NCBI GenBank assembly: GCA_016703895.1 | Contig: JADJBE010000001.1 | Location: 807,501 to 871,500, forward strand | DNA length: 64,000 bases | Direction of reading: 5' to 3' | Source: Pseudomonadota bacterium | GTDB taxonomy: Bacteria > Pseudomonadota > Gammaproteobacteria > Steroidobacterales > Steroidobacteraceae | Program-made: the position numbers and the translations under genes | The notes under the pieces: model-generated | The model's input: only the letters and a program-made list of their open reading frames with translations | What the model was told of the DNA's origin: nothing | The model's database searches: none | Shown: in pieces, positions 33,352 to 42,971 of the stretch | Layout: each line of letters opens with the position of its first letter | Position numbering within the stretch: the stretch's first letter is position 1

Positions 33352-35259
33352 GTGCGTCTTGCCCATCCATTCGATGTCATCGTGATCGGCGGCGGCCATG
33401 CGGGCACCGAAGCTGCGTTGGCGGCTGCGCGTATGGGTCGCAAGACCCTGCTGCTGACGCACAACATCGAGACGCTGGGTCAGATGAGCTGCAACCCCTC
33501 GATCGGCGGCATCGGCAAGGGCCATCTGGTGCGCGAGATTGACGCGCTGGGCGGTGCCATGGCCCGCGCGATAGATCGCGGCGGCATTCAGTTCCGTACC
33601 CTGAACGCCAGCAAGGGTCCGGCGGTCCGCGCAACGCGTGCGCAGGCCGATCGGCAGCTCTACAAGGCGGCGATTCGCGGCATGCTCGAGAACCAGCCCA
33701 ATCTCACTCTGTTTCAGCAGGAGTGCGCCGACCTTGTCATTGAAGCTGACCGCGTGTGTGGTGTCGTTACACAGACGGGCATCGTGTTCCATGCTGCAGC
33801 GGTCGTGTTGACGGTCGGCACATTTTTGGGCGGCCGCATCCATGTGGGGTTGGATAACTACCAGGGTGGCCGGGCAGGCGACCCACCCTCTAACAAGTTG
33901 GCTGAGAAGCTGCGTGCGCTGCCGTTTCGGGTCGGTAGGCTGAAAACCGGCACGCCACCGCGTATTGATGGACGCACGATCGACTACTCTGGTCTCGAGC
34001 CGCAGTGGAGTGATGAGCCGCAGCCGGTGTTTTCGTTCCTTGGTCGAGCGAGCGAGCACCCGCAGCAGGCGCCGTGCCATATCACGGCCACTAACGACCG
34101 CACCCACGACATCATCCGCGCAGCGACTGACCGCTCGCCACTGTTTACTGGTAAGATCGAGGGCGTCGGCCCGCGGTATTGTCCGTCGGTGGAAGACAAG
34201 GTCGTCCGTTTCGCCGACAAGACCTCGCATCAGATTTTCATCGAGCCGGAAGGGCTCAATACCCACGAGGTCTATCCGAACGGCATTTCGACCAGCCTGC
34301 CGTTCGACGTGCAGTTCGAGTTCGTGCGCAGTATTGCTGGATTTGAGAATGCACACATCACGCGGCCAGGCTATGCGATCGAGTACGATTACTTCGACCC
34401 GCGCGATCTGCAGCCTTCGCTTGAGACCAAGTTCATCGCGGGGCTGTTTTTTGCCGGCCAGATCAACGGCACCACGGGCTACGAGGAGGCCGCAGCACAA
34501 GGCATTGTGGCGGGCATCAATGCGGCGTGCGCGGTGCAGGGCGCGGATGCCTTTGTCCCGAAGCGTAGTGAGTCCTACGTGGGCGTGCTGATCGATGATC
34601 TCGTGACTCGCGGAACGCGCGAGCCTTACCGAATGTTCACCAGCCGCGCCGAGCATCGTCTGCTGCTGCGCGAGGACAACGCGGACCTGCGCCTGACGCC
34701 AATCGGCCGCGAGCTCGGCTTGGTAGACGATGAGCGCTGGGGGTTCTTCACCGCCAAGCGCGATGGGTCGCAGGCGGAGCTCGAGCGGTTTCGTCGCACA
34801 CGCCTCAAGCCGCCGCAGATTCCGCCGCAATGGACGGCGCGCGTTCTGGAGGTAGCGTTGAGCCGTGATCTGACCGCATTCGAGTTGTTATGTCGCCCCG
34901 AAGTGCGGTATCGCGACGTGTTGGAGTTGATCGGTGAGCCAGACAGCGCCGCAATCCTTACGAGCCTCGACGATCGGCTCGGGCCGCAGATCGCCTTGCA
35001 ACTCGAAGTCGCCGCCAAGTATTCGGGCTATATCGAACGGCAGCATGATGAGATCGAGCGACAGCGTCGGCACGAGGAGCTGACCTTGCCGTTGGATCTC
35101 GATTACACGCTAGTGGCAGGGCTCTCCATCGAGGTCCGCCAACGGCTGACCGAAGTGCGGCCGCTGACGTTGGGGCAGGCCGCACGGACCCCCGGGGTTA
35201 CGCCAGCTGCGATTTCGGTCTTGTTAGTACATTTGAAGAAGCACGACCGTGCTGCCTGA
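33352..35259 (+). CDS. mnmG: tRNA uridine-5-carboxymethylaminomethyl modification enzyme MnmG (GidA)
   Basis: A 635-residue FAD enzyme with DVIVIGGGHAGTEAALAAAR, MSCNPSIGGIGKGHLVREID with the catalytic Cys, LKTGTPPRI with the second catalytic region, and the C-terminal EYDYFDPRDLQPSLETK and SRAEHRLLLREDNADLRL blocks. It works with MnmE at tRNA U34. The GTG at 33352 has a GGGG ribosome-binding stretch upstream; a longer open frame (33193) overlaps the divergent peptidase. Unlike many gammaproteobacteria, it is not followed by rsmG and parAB. Confidence 0.97.
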   Translation: MRLAHPFDVIVIGGGHAGTEAALAAARMGRKTLLLTHNIETLGQMSCNPSIGGIGKGHLVREIDALGGAMARAIDRGGIQFRTLNASKGPAVRATRAQADRQLYKAAIRGMLENQPNLTLFQQECADLVIEADRVCGVVTQTGIVFHAAAVVLTVGTFLGGRIHVGLDNYQGGRAGDPPSNKLAEKLRALPFRVGRLKTGTPPRIDGRTIDYSGLEPQWSDEPQPVFSFLGRASEHPQQAPCHITATNDRTHDIIRAATDRSPLFTGKIEGVGPRYCPSVEDKVVRFADKTSHQIFIEPEGLNTHEVYPNGISTSLPFDVQFEFVRSIAGFENAHITRPGYAIEYDYFDPRDLQPSLETKFIAGLFFAGQINGTTGYEEAAAQGIVAGINAACAVQGADAFVPKRSESYVGVLIDDLVTRGTREPYRMFTSRAEHRLLLREDNADLRLTPIGRELGLVDDERWGFFTAKRDGSQAELERFRRTRLKPPQIPPQWTARVLEVALSRDLTAFELLCRPEVRYRDVLELIGEPDSAAILTSLDDRLGPQIALQLEVAAKYSGYIERQHDEIERQRRHEELTLPLDLDYTLVAGLSIEVRQRLTEVRPLTLGQAARTPGVTPAAISVLLVHLKKHDRAA

Positions 35260-35262
35260 TCC

Positions 35263-36892
35263 ATGCGGCTTGAAGTAGTGCGATCCGGCATCGCGCTGGC
35301 GGCGCTGTGTTTGCTGGCCGTGGCTTGCAGCCGCGAGCCCCCGTCGGAACTTCCTGCCACTACCACGCAGCGCGCGAGTGAACCGAAGATACTGTTGCGT
35401 GGCATAGGACCTGGGCCCGATTCGCTCGATCCACAAAAAGCCCGGCTCATCGAAGCGCACGCCGTGCTGCGCGATCTGTTCGAGTGCCTGACGTCGTTGG
35501 GCCCGGATGCTTCACCAGTTGCTGGTGCCGCGAGCGACTGGGCGGAGAGTGAAGATGGCCGCATCTATACGTTCAAGCTCCGCCCCGATCTCGTCTGGTC
35601 GAACGGCGATCCGCTGGTCGCGGCGGATTTCGTCGCTGGGTTACAACGCCTAGTGGACCCAGCCACTGCCTCGCAGTATGCGCAGGTGGTCGATGTGATC
35701 TGAGAACGCCGCCGACATTATCGCCGGCAGCAAACCACCCACAGCACTGGGCGTCGAAGCGCCCGATGCGGCAACAGTCATCGTTAAGCTAACGACTCGG
35801 GCACAGTACCTGCCCGGCTTGCTCTCGCATCCGAGCACCTGTCCGGTGCATCGCGCCACGCTCGCTGCAGCGCCCAAGGAGCTGACACGGCCTGGCAAGA
35901 TGGTCTCCAACGGCGCGTTCACGCTCACCGAATGGACGGAAGGCGCCTCGATCAAGCTCACCCGCAATCCACGCTATCGGGGTAATTCCCTCAATCTGAT
36001 CGACGGTGTCCGCTACCGGATACTCGCCGACGAAAACGCTGAGCTGCGCGCCTACCGTGCCGGCGAGCTGCACGTGACGTTTGTGGTGCCGCGCGGTCAG
36101 TTCGATTGGATCAAGGAGAATCTGCGCGCCGAGTTGCATATCTCGCCGCAGATGAATACTTACTTTTACGGCTTCAATCTCGACAAGCCGCTATTCGCCA
36201 ACAATCCCAAGCTGCGCCAGGCCTTGTCGATGGTGATCGATCGGCAACGCCTTGCCGATACCGTGCTGCGCGTCGGCGAGACGGCGGCGCAGGGCTGGGT
36301 GCCGATTGGCACGAATGACTACGGTTCGCAGAGCTTCGACTATGCCGAGCAGCCGATGACCGAGCGGATCGCGGCCGCACAAGCGCTCTATCGTGAAGCG
36401 GGTTTTTCCGCCGCCAAACCTGCGCGGTTCGAGCTGCGCTACAACAGCGGCGAGATGCACAACAAAGTGGCTATTGCCGTCGCCTCGATGTGGAAGGAAG
36501 CGCTCGGCGTCGAGGCCAAGTTGGTAGCGGTTGAGATCAAGTCGTTACTGAGCGATATCAACACGCGCAAGGTCGACATGTTCCGCCTCTCCTGGGCCGG
36601 CGACTACAACGACGCCTACACCTACGCGCAGTATCTGAAGAGCGACTTCGGCATCAATACCGTGGGCTACAAAAATCCCGCCTATGATGCGTTGCTAGCC
36701 AAGGCCGCCGCTGCGGCGGGTTCCACCACCCGCCGCCAGATCCTGGAAGAAGCCGAGCGCCTGATGCTCGCCGACCATCCGCTGATTCCGCTGTATTTCT
36801 ACGTGAACAAACACCTCGTCAAACCAGAAGTGCGTGGCTGGTATGAAAACGTGCTGAACGTAACCTATTCCAAGGATCTGGCGTTGGAGTAG
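35263..36892 (+). CDS. oligopeptide-binding lipoprotein, OppA/MppA-like (frameshifted in this sequence)
   Basis: The first part (35263-35703) has a lipobox LLAVACS after a signal and the SBP_bac_5 start LLRGIGPGPDSLDPQKA. The second part, from about 35702 to 36892, holds the rest, including LSMVIDRQRLADTVL and the C-terminal YFYVNKHLVKPEVRGWYEN. The frames join at 35701 (VVDVI then ENAADI), where one extra T makes a TGA stop; removing it gives a protein of about 543 residues, full length for OppA. It begins 3 bases after mnmG. No permease or ATPase genes of an Opp system are nearby. Confidence 0.82.
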
Positions 36893-36916
36893 TCGCCGAC
36901 AACGGTCACTAACGAC

Positions 36917-37255
36917 TCAGGTAGGCAGCAGGTGCAAGCCGGCAGTCTTGGCGGCGCGAGCATCGAATGCAAAAGTCTCGGTGCAGCCTGCCTGCGACGA
37001 GATTCTCTCGATGAGGCAATCCGCGAAGCCCGCGCTGCTTGATAGCCTCGTTCATCGCTGCGACTGAAACGGCCGTGCGGGCTTGGCCGAACATACCCTT
37101 CAGCGCCTGACCGGCAGAGTTGCCGCGACGATTTCGAACCAGCCTGGCGCGACCTCGACAAACTCCACCCGGTCGCCAGCGTCGACCTGCAATTTGGCGC
37201 GATCAACTTCTGGGATCGTGATCTGCCCCTTGCTCGTCAGTGCTGCAGTGCCCAT
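36917..37255 (-). pseudogene. decayed VapBC-type toxin-antitoxin pair
   Basis: The minus strand from ATG 37255 encodes a SpoVT/AbrB antitoxin start (LTSKGQITIPEVDRAKLQVD), then after a frameshift near 37105 the antitoxin tail KGMFGQARTAVSVAAMNEAI. This is joined directly, in another frame, to the last part of a PIN toxin (FADCLIERISSQAGCTETFA then FDARAAKTAGLHLLPT). The body of the toxin is missing, so an internal deletion fused the antitoxin to the toxin tail. An intact pair lies divergently at 37421-38133. Confidence 0.75.
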
Positions 37256-37420
37256 TCCCTACCTCACCGAAAGTAGAAAGGCTAAGAAAGCCGAGGCGTA
37301 TTCATATGCTACATAATACGTTGCTAATTAGAATCCCGAAAGAAGTCGCGAATACGGCTACATTTCTAGAGAAACAAAGGATTGAAGCGCCTTACCCAAG
37401 CGCTTACTATCATCCTTACC

Positions 37421-37696
37421 ATGGCCAAGATGACCTCAAAGTATCAGTTGACCGTGCCAAAGGCCTTGGCGATACAGGCGGGCCTGAAACCCGGCGACAC
37501 CCTCGAGTGCGAGGTAGCTGGGGAGACAATTCGCGTGCGCTCGGTAGAGCGGCAGGCGCCCCGCGGGCGCTCCATCACAGAGCGGTTGATGCGCTTTGAC
37601 ATGGCCAGTGAACGGCAGCGGAATCGCGACTGGCAGCGCACGGCACACCCAGCGACAGACCGTGGCTGGACACGCGAAGAGCTCTACGAGCGCTAA
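37421..37696 (+). CDS. AbrB/MazE-fold antitoxin
   Basis: A 91-residue protein whose N-terminus (MAKMTSKYQLTVPKALAIQA then GLKPGDTLECEV) is a swapped-hairpin AbrB DNA-binding domain; the C-terminal half is charged and should bind the toxin. It forms a pair with the PIN-domain gene 2 bases downstream and would repress their promoter. The ATG at 37421 was chosen because the conserved domain begins there. The surrounding DNA (37240-37420) is AT-richer than the core chromosome. Confidence 0.88.
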   Translation: MAKMTSKYQLTVPKALAIQAGLKPGDTLECEVAGETIRVRSVERQAPRGRSITERLMRFDMASERQRNRDWQRTAHPATDRGWTREELYER

Positions 37697-37698
37697 AC

Positions 37699-38133
37699 GT
37701 GGCGGCCCTGGTCGACACCAACATCCTGGTTTATCGATACGACGCGCGATTCCCAGACAAGCAAAAGATCGCCACGGACTGCTTGCGTCGCGGCATTGCC
37801 GAGCGGTCCATCCGTGTCCCCTACCAGGCGGTAATGGAGTTCGTCGCGGCTGTCACACGCGCACGCGGCGCCGAGCCACCGATACTCACAACGACCGAAG
37901 CCTATAGAGAAGCGGAGGACATGCTGGCGCAGTTCGAGGTGCTCTATCCCGACGAGGCCACCCTGCGCATGGCACTACGCGGTGCCGCGGCCTACCAACT
38001 CAGCTGGTTCGACGCAAATCTCTGGGCGTACGCCGAGCAGCACGGTCTAGAAGAAATCCTGACGGAGGATTTTCAGCACGATCGCTTATATGGATCGGTG
38101 CGTGCGACGAACCCGTTTCTCAGTCCGGTCTGA
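37699..38133 (+). CDS. PIN-domain ribonuclease toxin, VapC-like
   Basis: A 144-residue PIN domain with ALVDTNILVYRYD (first catalytic Asp), the conserved Glu in QAVMEFVAA, and the C-terminal acidic pair in LSWFDANLWAYAEQHG and ILTEDFQHDR. Such toxins cut tRNA or rRNA. It starts with GTG two bases after the antitoxin stop, typical of coupled vapBC. It is probably intact and active. Confidence 0.9.
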   Translation: MAALVDTNILVYRYDARFPDKQKIATDCLRRGIAERSIRVPYQAVMEFVAAVTRARGAEPPILTTTEAYREAEDMLAQFEVLYPDEATLRMALRGAAAYQLSWFDANLWAYAEQHGLEEILTEDFQHDRLYGSVRATNPFLSPV

Positions 38134-38136
38134 GCA

Positions 38137-38943
38137 TCAACGTTGGATAAGTCCGTCGGCAAGATAGCTGAGTAGGCGATGCATTGGTGCCTCGGAGGCG
38201 GGCCGACCAAATAACGTAAATCGGGAGAGGTGGGGAAGCCGTGCGAGCGTGATGTTGCGGCTGAGATCTGCGCGACTTAGGCAGACGACTTCCGCTTGGT
38301 AGTCGCCCCACCCTGTAGGAAATTTTTCGTGTTGCGTCACGCGCATGCCAGGCTGCGCTGCCAGTATTGACCGCAGACTCGCGTTAGTCTGGTTATCCAT
38401 TGTGATTAGTAAGCGCGGTTGCCAATGAGCAAGTACGTCGCGCCACAAGCTTTGTGCGAACGCGATCGATGCTTTGCGTTGCGGTAGCGCCTTGAAGTTT
38501 GGAGACCGAAATGGCACGAACTGCGCACTTAAAACACGCTCATTCATGAACCGAGACAGGGGCGAGGTATCACCGATATGGTTTGCCAATGCGCCGAGCA
38601 TGGTCTGGATCTGCCGCTGCAGCGGAGCTTGTCCTCGCTTAGAACCGGGCCAAGCTTCCTCCAAATATGAACTGCCGGACTCGCAACTGGCGCGCGGGTG
38701 CTCCTTCACTTCCCGGTCACCGCCAGGGTTCAAGGTGATAAGGCCAATCCCAGTGTTCAGCGCAAGCGTGACCTTGGGGCTAGTGAGGAAGCGCCAACCG
38801 AGCGTGTGGTTGAGATCGCGGTACGCCGCTTCAATTGAGACGACACTGCGCTCGAACAGGTCAATCAGTAAGCCCGGGTTTGCGTTCCCCTCTACTGCGT
38901 AGGCAGAGATTCGGCGGGCGTTATCTTGGGATTCGGAATCCAT
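38137..38943 (-). CDS. accessory protein, possibly uracil-DNA-glycosylase-fold
   Basis: A 268-residue soluble protein. The segment NTGIGLITLNPGGDREVKEH resembles the GxNPG motif 1 of the uracil-DNA-glycosylase superfamily, VPFRSPNF and LLITMDNQTN lie where substrate-pocket strands would be, and LPHLSRFTLFGRP could be the C-terminal motif; but the classical H-P-S motif 2 is absent. The assignment is tentative. The ATG at 38943 has a GAGGA ribosome-binding site 9 bases upstream; an in-frame GTG at 38958 is less likely. It converges on vapC and is divergent from the TetR-type gene. Confidence 0.5.
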   Translation of the reverse strand: MDSESQDNARRISAYAVEGNANPGLLIDLFERSVVSIEAAYRDLNHTLGWRFLTSPKVTLALNTGIGLITLNPGGDREVKEHPRASCESGSSYLEEAWPGSKRGQAPLQRQIQTMLGALANHIGDTSPLSRFMNERVLSAQFVPFRSPNFKALPQRKASIAFAQSLWRDVLAHWQPRLLITMDNQTNASLRSILAAQPGMRVTQHEKFPTGWGDYQAEVVCLSRADLSRNITLARLPHLSRFTLFGRPASEAPMHRLLSYLADGLIQR

Positions 38944-39150
38944 GCCAGAATTCCTCACTTGGATTGGCGATGGCGATTAAGGAGTGAAGGCGGGTAGTCC
39001 CCCTGGCCTTCGCAGGTTATACAGGCCCCGACTGAGATCACCCACACGGTCGCCGGGCCGGCGCTACCTACCGGTAATATGGCCGCGTGGGGTGGCAAAC
39101 AGAGTTTGATCAACATGATTCGGAGTGTATCTAGAATTATACATCGTGTC

Positions 39151-39167
39151 TAGTAGAATATCTACTA
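39151..39167. promoter_or_regulatory. candidate TetR-family operator
   Basis: TAGTAGAATATCTACTA is a 7-base inverted repeat around a 3-base centre, lying 32 bases upstream of the TetR-type regulator and in the AT-rich divergent gap (38944-39198). Its size and place fit an autoregulatory operator. Not tested against known operators. Confidence 0.5.
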
Positions 39168-39198
39168 TTAGGAATATATATCGGACATACTGGGGACT

Positions 39199-39968
39199 AT
39201 GAAATCAAAGACAGCTATACCTAAGGTGTTGCGGCGGATGGTCCTTCCGACCTCCCCATGGCGTGAGCCTCGCGGCGCGCGAGGGGCAGCAGTAATGGAA
39301 GTTGTGACTGCGGCGGGCTTGGAATTATTTGCAGAGAAGCCGAGTCGTCAAGTTACCGTGGTCGACATTGCGAAGCGAGCTAGTGTTGCGCGAGCGAGCA
39401 TGCTCCTGCAGTTTCCCGATGGCATATCAGACTTACTGGCTGCAGCAGTAAACGTCGAATATGAGCGGATACTCGACGTTGAGAAGCAGCTTTGGGACCG
39501 AAAGCCACCCAAGACTGTGCTCGACGCGATGTACCGGCTGGTCGAGGCGATCCATTCGCGGGCAGTAGCAACAGGCAATCTCTACGCCAACCTGCTTCTG
39601 AAGCACTGCAGACATCTGGCCCCCATCGTGGTCACGTGGACGGTGCGTTTGGGTTGCTTGGCACGATGTTTGCGTTTCGAGCGGGTGCCGATTTGGGTGA
39701 CAACGAAGGTTGGGTTTCGTCCAACTCTATTGCGCTGGGAGAAGCGCTGGCGCGCTCGACGTGGAGCGCCTCTGCCTCGGACTGGGCCGTCTCTGGGCTT
39801 ATGAAGTACAAAGACGGGACGGCACCATCCGCTTTAAGCTTGAGTTATGTAATTGCCGAGGCGCTTCTGCCGCGATTGCGCGAGTACGCGCGTGATCTGC
39901 CGCCGAAGCCAATTGTCGAGGTCAAACAGCGCACTACCAATCGGCAGCGCCGAGTTAGTTCAAGATGA
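39199..39968 (+). CDS. TetR-family transcriptional regulator (frameshifted in this sequence)
   Basis: The first frame carries a TetR-type helix-turn-helix: AAGLELFAEKPSRQVTVVDI followed by AKRASVARASMLLQFPDG, about residues 35-75. The ligand-binding domain continues in another frame after about 39640 (GAFGLLGTMFAFRAGADLGD, to 39968). One missing base near 39635-39650 explains this. The joined protein is about 257 residues, slightly long for the family. The inducer is unknown. It is followed 18 bases later by the gene at 39987, probably its regulated partner. Confidence 0.75.
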
Positions 39969-39986
39969 CTCGGGGGGGTTGGGCAT

Positions 39987-40418
39987 TTGGGTAGCGCAAC
40001 CATCACCGCCTTGTTCATGCGACTTGGTGCCCCACTGGTCAATTCCAGGTGGTCATGGGGTGCAGTGCGGACGATGGATGGAAAGGTCTTTCTGCGTGTC
40101 TGGCAGGATCAGACGCGCCGAATCGAGGGTGTTCGATACGTGGAGGTTGCGAATCATGAGCACGTCAGCGGAGGCGTCGCGAAAAACGGATATGACGAGC
40201 GATTGCGGCATATAGAGGCGATTCGCGGCGGGTCGCAATCTGTCCTTGTCATGTGCCGCGTCAAGGACCCGAAAGCGTCACCGCGCTCAATTCAGTCCGT
40301 CGACGATCGAGACGTCTTTATCGGCGGACAAATTGTCGAGCTGGATGGGCGCACTTGGTTGGAACTCGCGGAGCGAAAAGCAATTTCCGCATTCCTAGTT
40401 CAGGTGCGCGACGATTAG
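39987..40418 (+). CDS. conserved hypothetical protein of accessory regions
   Basis: A 143-residue protein with FMRLGAPLVNSRWSWGAVRT, then VFLRVWQDQTR, RLRHIEAIRGGSQSVLVMC and DDRDVFIGGQI. I recall similar sequences among hypothetical proteins in bacterial accessory regions, but know no function; no catalytic motif is evident. The TTG start at 39987 is uncertain, with ATG at 40017 as alternative. It lies 18 bases after the TetR-type gene and is probably in its operon. Confidence 0.55.
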   Translation: MGSATITALFMRLGAPLVNSRWSWGAVRTMDGKVFLRVWQDQTRRIEGVRYVEVANHEHVSGGVAKNGYDERLRHIEAIRGGSQSVLVMCRVKDPKASPRSIQSVDDRDVFIGGQIVELDGRTWLELAERKAISAFLVQVRDD

Positions 40419-40498
40419 ACACCTCTGATTCTGTGGCTTGTACGCCCTTCGCGCACATACCGCCCAGTATCCTGCTGGCCGCTCCCCAAAGCTGTGCG

Positions 40499-42261
40499 CT
40501 AGCCTCCCGCCTTCGCTACCTCGATCCAAGCTCGCATCCTCGTCTCCAGCACATCCAGCGGCAACGCACCCGCACCTAACAACTGATCGTGAAACGCACG
40601 AATGCTGAAGCGCTCCCCAGCGCCTGTTCTGCTGCCGTGCGCAAAGCCCGAATGCGTAACTGGCCGATCTTGTAAGCCAGCGCCTGGCCGGGCCAGGAGA
40701 TATACCGGTCGATCTCGTTGACGATGTCGGCCTCGGTCTTGGCGGCGTTGTCTTTGAAATAGTCGATCGCCTGCTGGCGGGTCCACTTCTTGGCATGGAT
40801 GCCCGTGTCGACCACCAAGCGCACCGCGCGCCACATGTCGTAGGTCAGATATCCAAAATACGAATAGGGGTCCTGATAGAGCCCGAGCTCCTTGCCGAGG
40901 CTCTCGGAGTACAGCCCCCAGCCTTCGACGTAGGCGGTGATGCCGGCATTGCGGCGGAACTGCGGCAACGAACGCAGCTCCTGTGCGAGCGCAATCTGCA
41001 GATGATGCCCGGGCATGGCTTCGTGCACGGTCAACACTTCGATTTCGTACTTGGGGCGCACGTCGGGGCGGTACAGATTCACGTAGTAATAGCCGGCTCG
41101 CGAGCCGTCGAGTGCGGGACCCTGGTAGTAGGCGGTGGTGGTGTTGGGCGCGCTGGTATCGGGGATGGCGCGCACGCCATAGGGGGTCCGTGGCAGCAAG
41201 CCGAACAACTGCACCAGCGCCGGGTCGATGCGTTTGGCGGTGCTCGCATACGCTTCGAACAACTCTTGCTGGGACTGAAAATAGAACTTGGGGTCGGTAC
41301 GTAGGTGCACAAAGAACTCTTGCAGCGTGCCGGTCCAGCCCACTTGCGCCATCACCTTTTGCATCTCGCCGCGAATGCGTGTGACTTCCTGAAGGCCGAT
41401 GTCATGGATCTCGTCCGGTGTCATCTGCGTCGTTGTGTGCAGCGTGGCGCGGTTGCGGTAGAACGCGGTGCCGTCAGGCGTGTCCCAGATGCCGACTGTG
41501 GTCCGCGTGGCTGGCAGATAACTCGTGCGAAAGAATGCTTCGAAGCGACGATAGGCGGGCAGCACCGAGTCGCGAATCGCGGCCTTGCCGGCAGCTGCCA
41601 GGCGCTCGCGCTCGGTGGCTGGAATGGTTTCGGGGAGGCGCTTGAAGGGCGCGAAAAACGGGCTGGCCGCGGGCGTTTCGACGAGTTGCTTTTGCAACTG
41701 CGCCAGTGCCTTCTCCATGATCACCCGTGGCTGAGTGCGCCGCTCACGGATCGCAAGGAGGAGATTATCCTGGTATTGACTCAAATAAGGGTCAATAGCC
41801 TTCAGGCGGGCGATCCACTTGTCATAATCTCGAACCGTCTGGAACGGCAGTAGCTCGGCGGTCTCGGACAGCGACTGCGGCCCGTCGCTCGGTCGGATCT
41901 CATACAGCCAGGGCTTGAATGGCTGCGCGGCAATGCGGCCTGTGTACTCGCGTTGGAATAGGTCGTAGCTGAGTTGATCGTCGGGCGATAGTTTGGCTCG
42001 GTTGATTGAGGCCAAGTCGCGCAGCACCTGTGCATCGGCCGCATCGCGTGCTGTGATCGCCGCCCGCGAGAGATCAGGTAGTCGATCTTCGAAACGTCGA
42101 TCGCCGTAGTAACTGGCGGCGAGCGGATTGTCGGCCAGATCGCGCTGCCAGGCGCTGTCGAAAAGCGCGGTGAGCTTGGGGTCGGCCTCGGCTGTGGTTG
42201 CGGCCAGCGCGCTGCCGGACAACAAAACAGCGAGGACTATCGGGACCAAGTTTGTGCGCAT
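40499..42261 (-). CDS. DUF885 exported metallopeptidase-like protein (C-terminal frameshift)
   Basis: A full DUF885 protein of about 586 residues with a Sec signal (VPIVLAVLLSGSALAA) and the zinc-binding LTVHEAMPGHHLQIALA. Later VEGWGLYSESLGKELGLY is the second family block. The last 39 residues (ERFSIRAFHDQLLGAGALPL to the end at 40499) are in another frame; the join is at the CCCC run 40615-40618, where one more base restores the frame. Similar proteins are peptidase-like and exported; the substrate is unknown. Minus strand, monocistronic. Confidence 0.85.
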
Positions 42262-42295
42262 AGTCGGCACATCCTATGCCCAAGGGGGTGCGCTG

Positions 42296-42949
42296 TCAGG
42301 ACGCTGGCTGCACCGGTCCAAAGGCATTGGTGCGTACCTGTCCCATGCTCGGTCTAAACCGTACCACCACCGGCGCACCAGGATATTCGTCCACGCTCAC
42401 AAGCTTCACGTCGGCATCGCGCAGAAACGCATCGAGCAATGCTCGCATGGACACAAATCGCTGCCGACCGGCGTCGTGCTCCGGCAAATGGGCGACGAGC
42501 TTTGCCTGCCAGTGGTGAGCGCGTGGCTCAGCGGCCCGTAGATCGACCATGCAGCGGTCCAGCAGCAGGAGATCGGTGGCGAGCGTCGTGTCGGTGACAT
42601 CAGGCTCCTGCACCCGACCGGGCGGGACGATCCGCAAATGCACCAAGCCGCCCGACTCGTGCACCGCATCGTAGAAGCAGAGTGCAAAAGTGCCAGACAG
42701 ATAGGCGACCAGTGTGACGTCATCCGTGACCACAGCAAGATTGTCGGCGCTGACCGTGCGCTCGGGGATGACTTCAGGTTTGATCACAGCGAGTTGCGAT
42801 GTCTCCGGTTGAGGCGGGGGCGACGACGGTAGCCAGCCCAAGAATTCTGCCAGCGGTACGTCTCGCGCTGCTGGTACTCGGTTCACATATCCCGCGCGAC
42901 AATTCTGCCTCGACTCGAGCGGAACCCGCCCCCTGTCGGTCTCCGGCAA
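42296..42949 (-). CDS. CheD-like protein lacking the catalytic cysteine
   Basis: The centre of this 217-residue protein aligns with CheD chemoreceptor glutamine deamidases: LVAYLSGTFALCFYDAVHES then GGLVHLRI, where CheD has LGSCVAVCLYD and GGxxHxxLP. The catalytic His is kept, but the active Cys position reads Gly-Thr (SGTF). The rest resembles the CheD fold (LLLLDRCMVDLRA). It is therefore probably a non-enzymatic CheD relative. No chemotaxis genes are nearby. The TTG start at 42949 is uncertain, with GTG at 42886 as alternative. It is divergent from otsB. Confidence 0.6.
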   Translation of the reverse strand: MPETDRGRVPLESRQNCRAGYVNRVPAARDVPLAEFLGWLPSSPPPQPETSQLAVIKPEVIPERTVSADNLAVVTDDVTLVAYLSGTFALCFYDAVHESGGLVHLRIVPPGRVQEPDVTDTTLATDLLLLDRCMVDLRAAEPRAHHWQAKLVAHLPEHDAGRQRFVSMRALLDAFLRDADVKLVSVDEYPGAPVVVRFRPSMGQVRTNAFGPVQPAS

Positions 42950-42971
42950 CGGTGTGCAGTATCATGGCACG

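Noticed and set aside
33199..34830. 543-codon minus-strand frame opposite mnmG
   Set aside because: Shadow of the GC-rich mnmG coding strand; no domain recognisable, and mnmG is certain.
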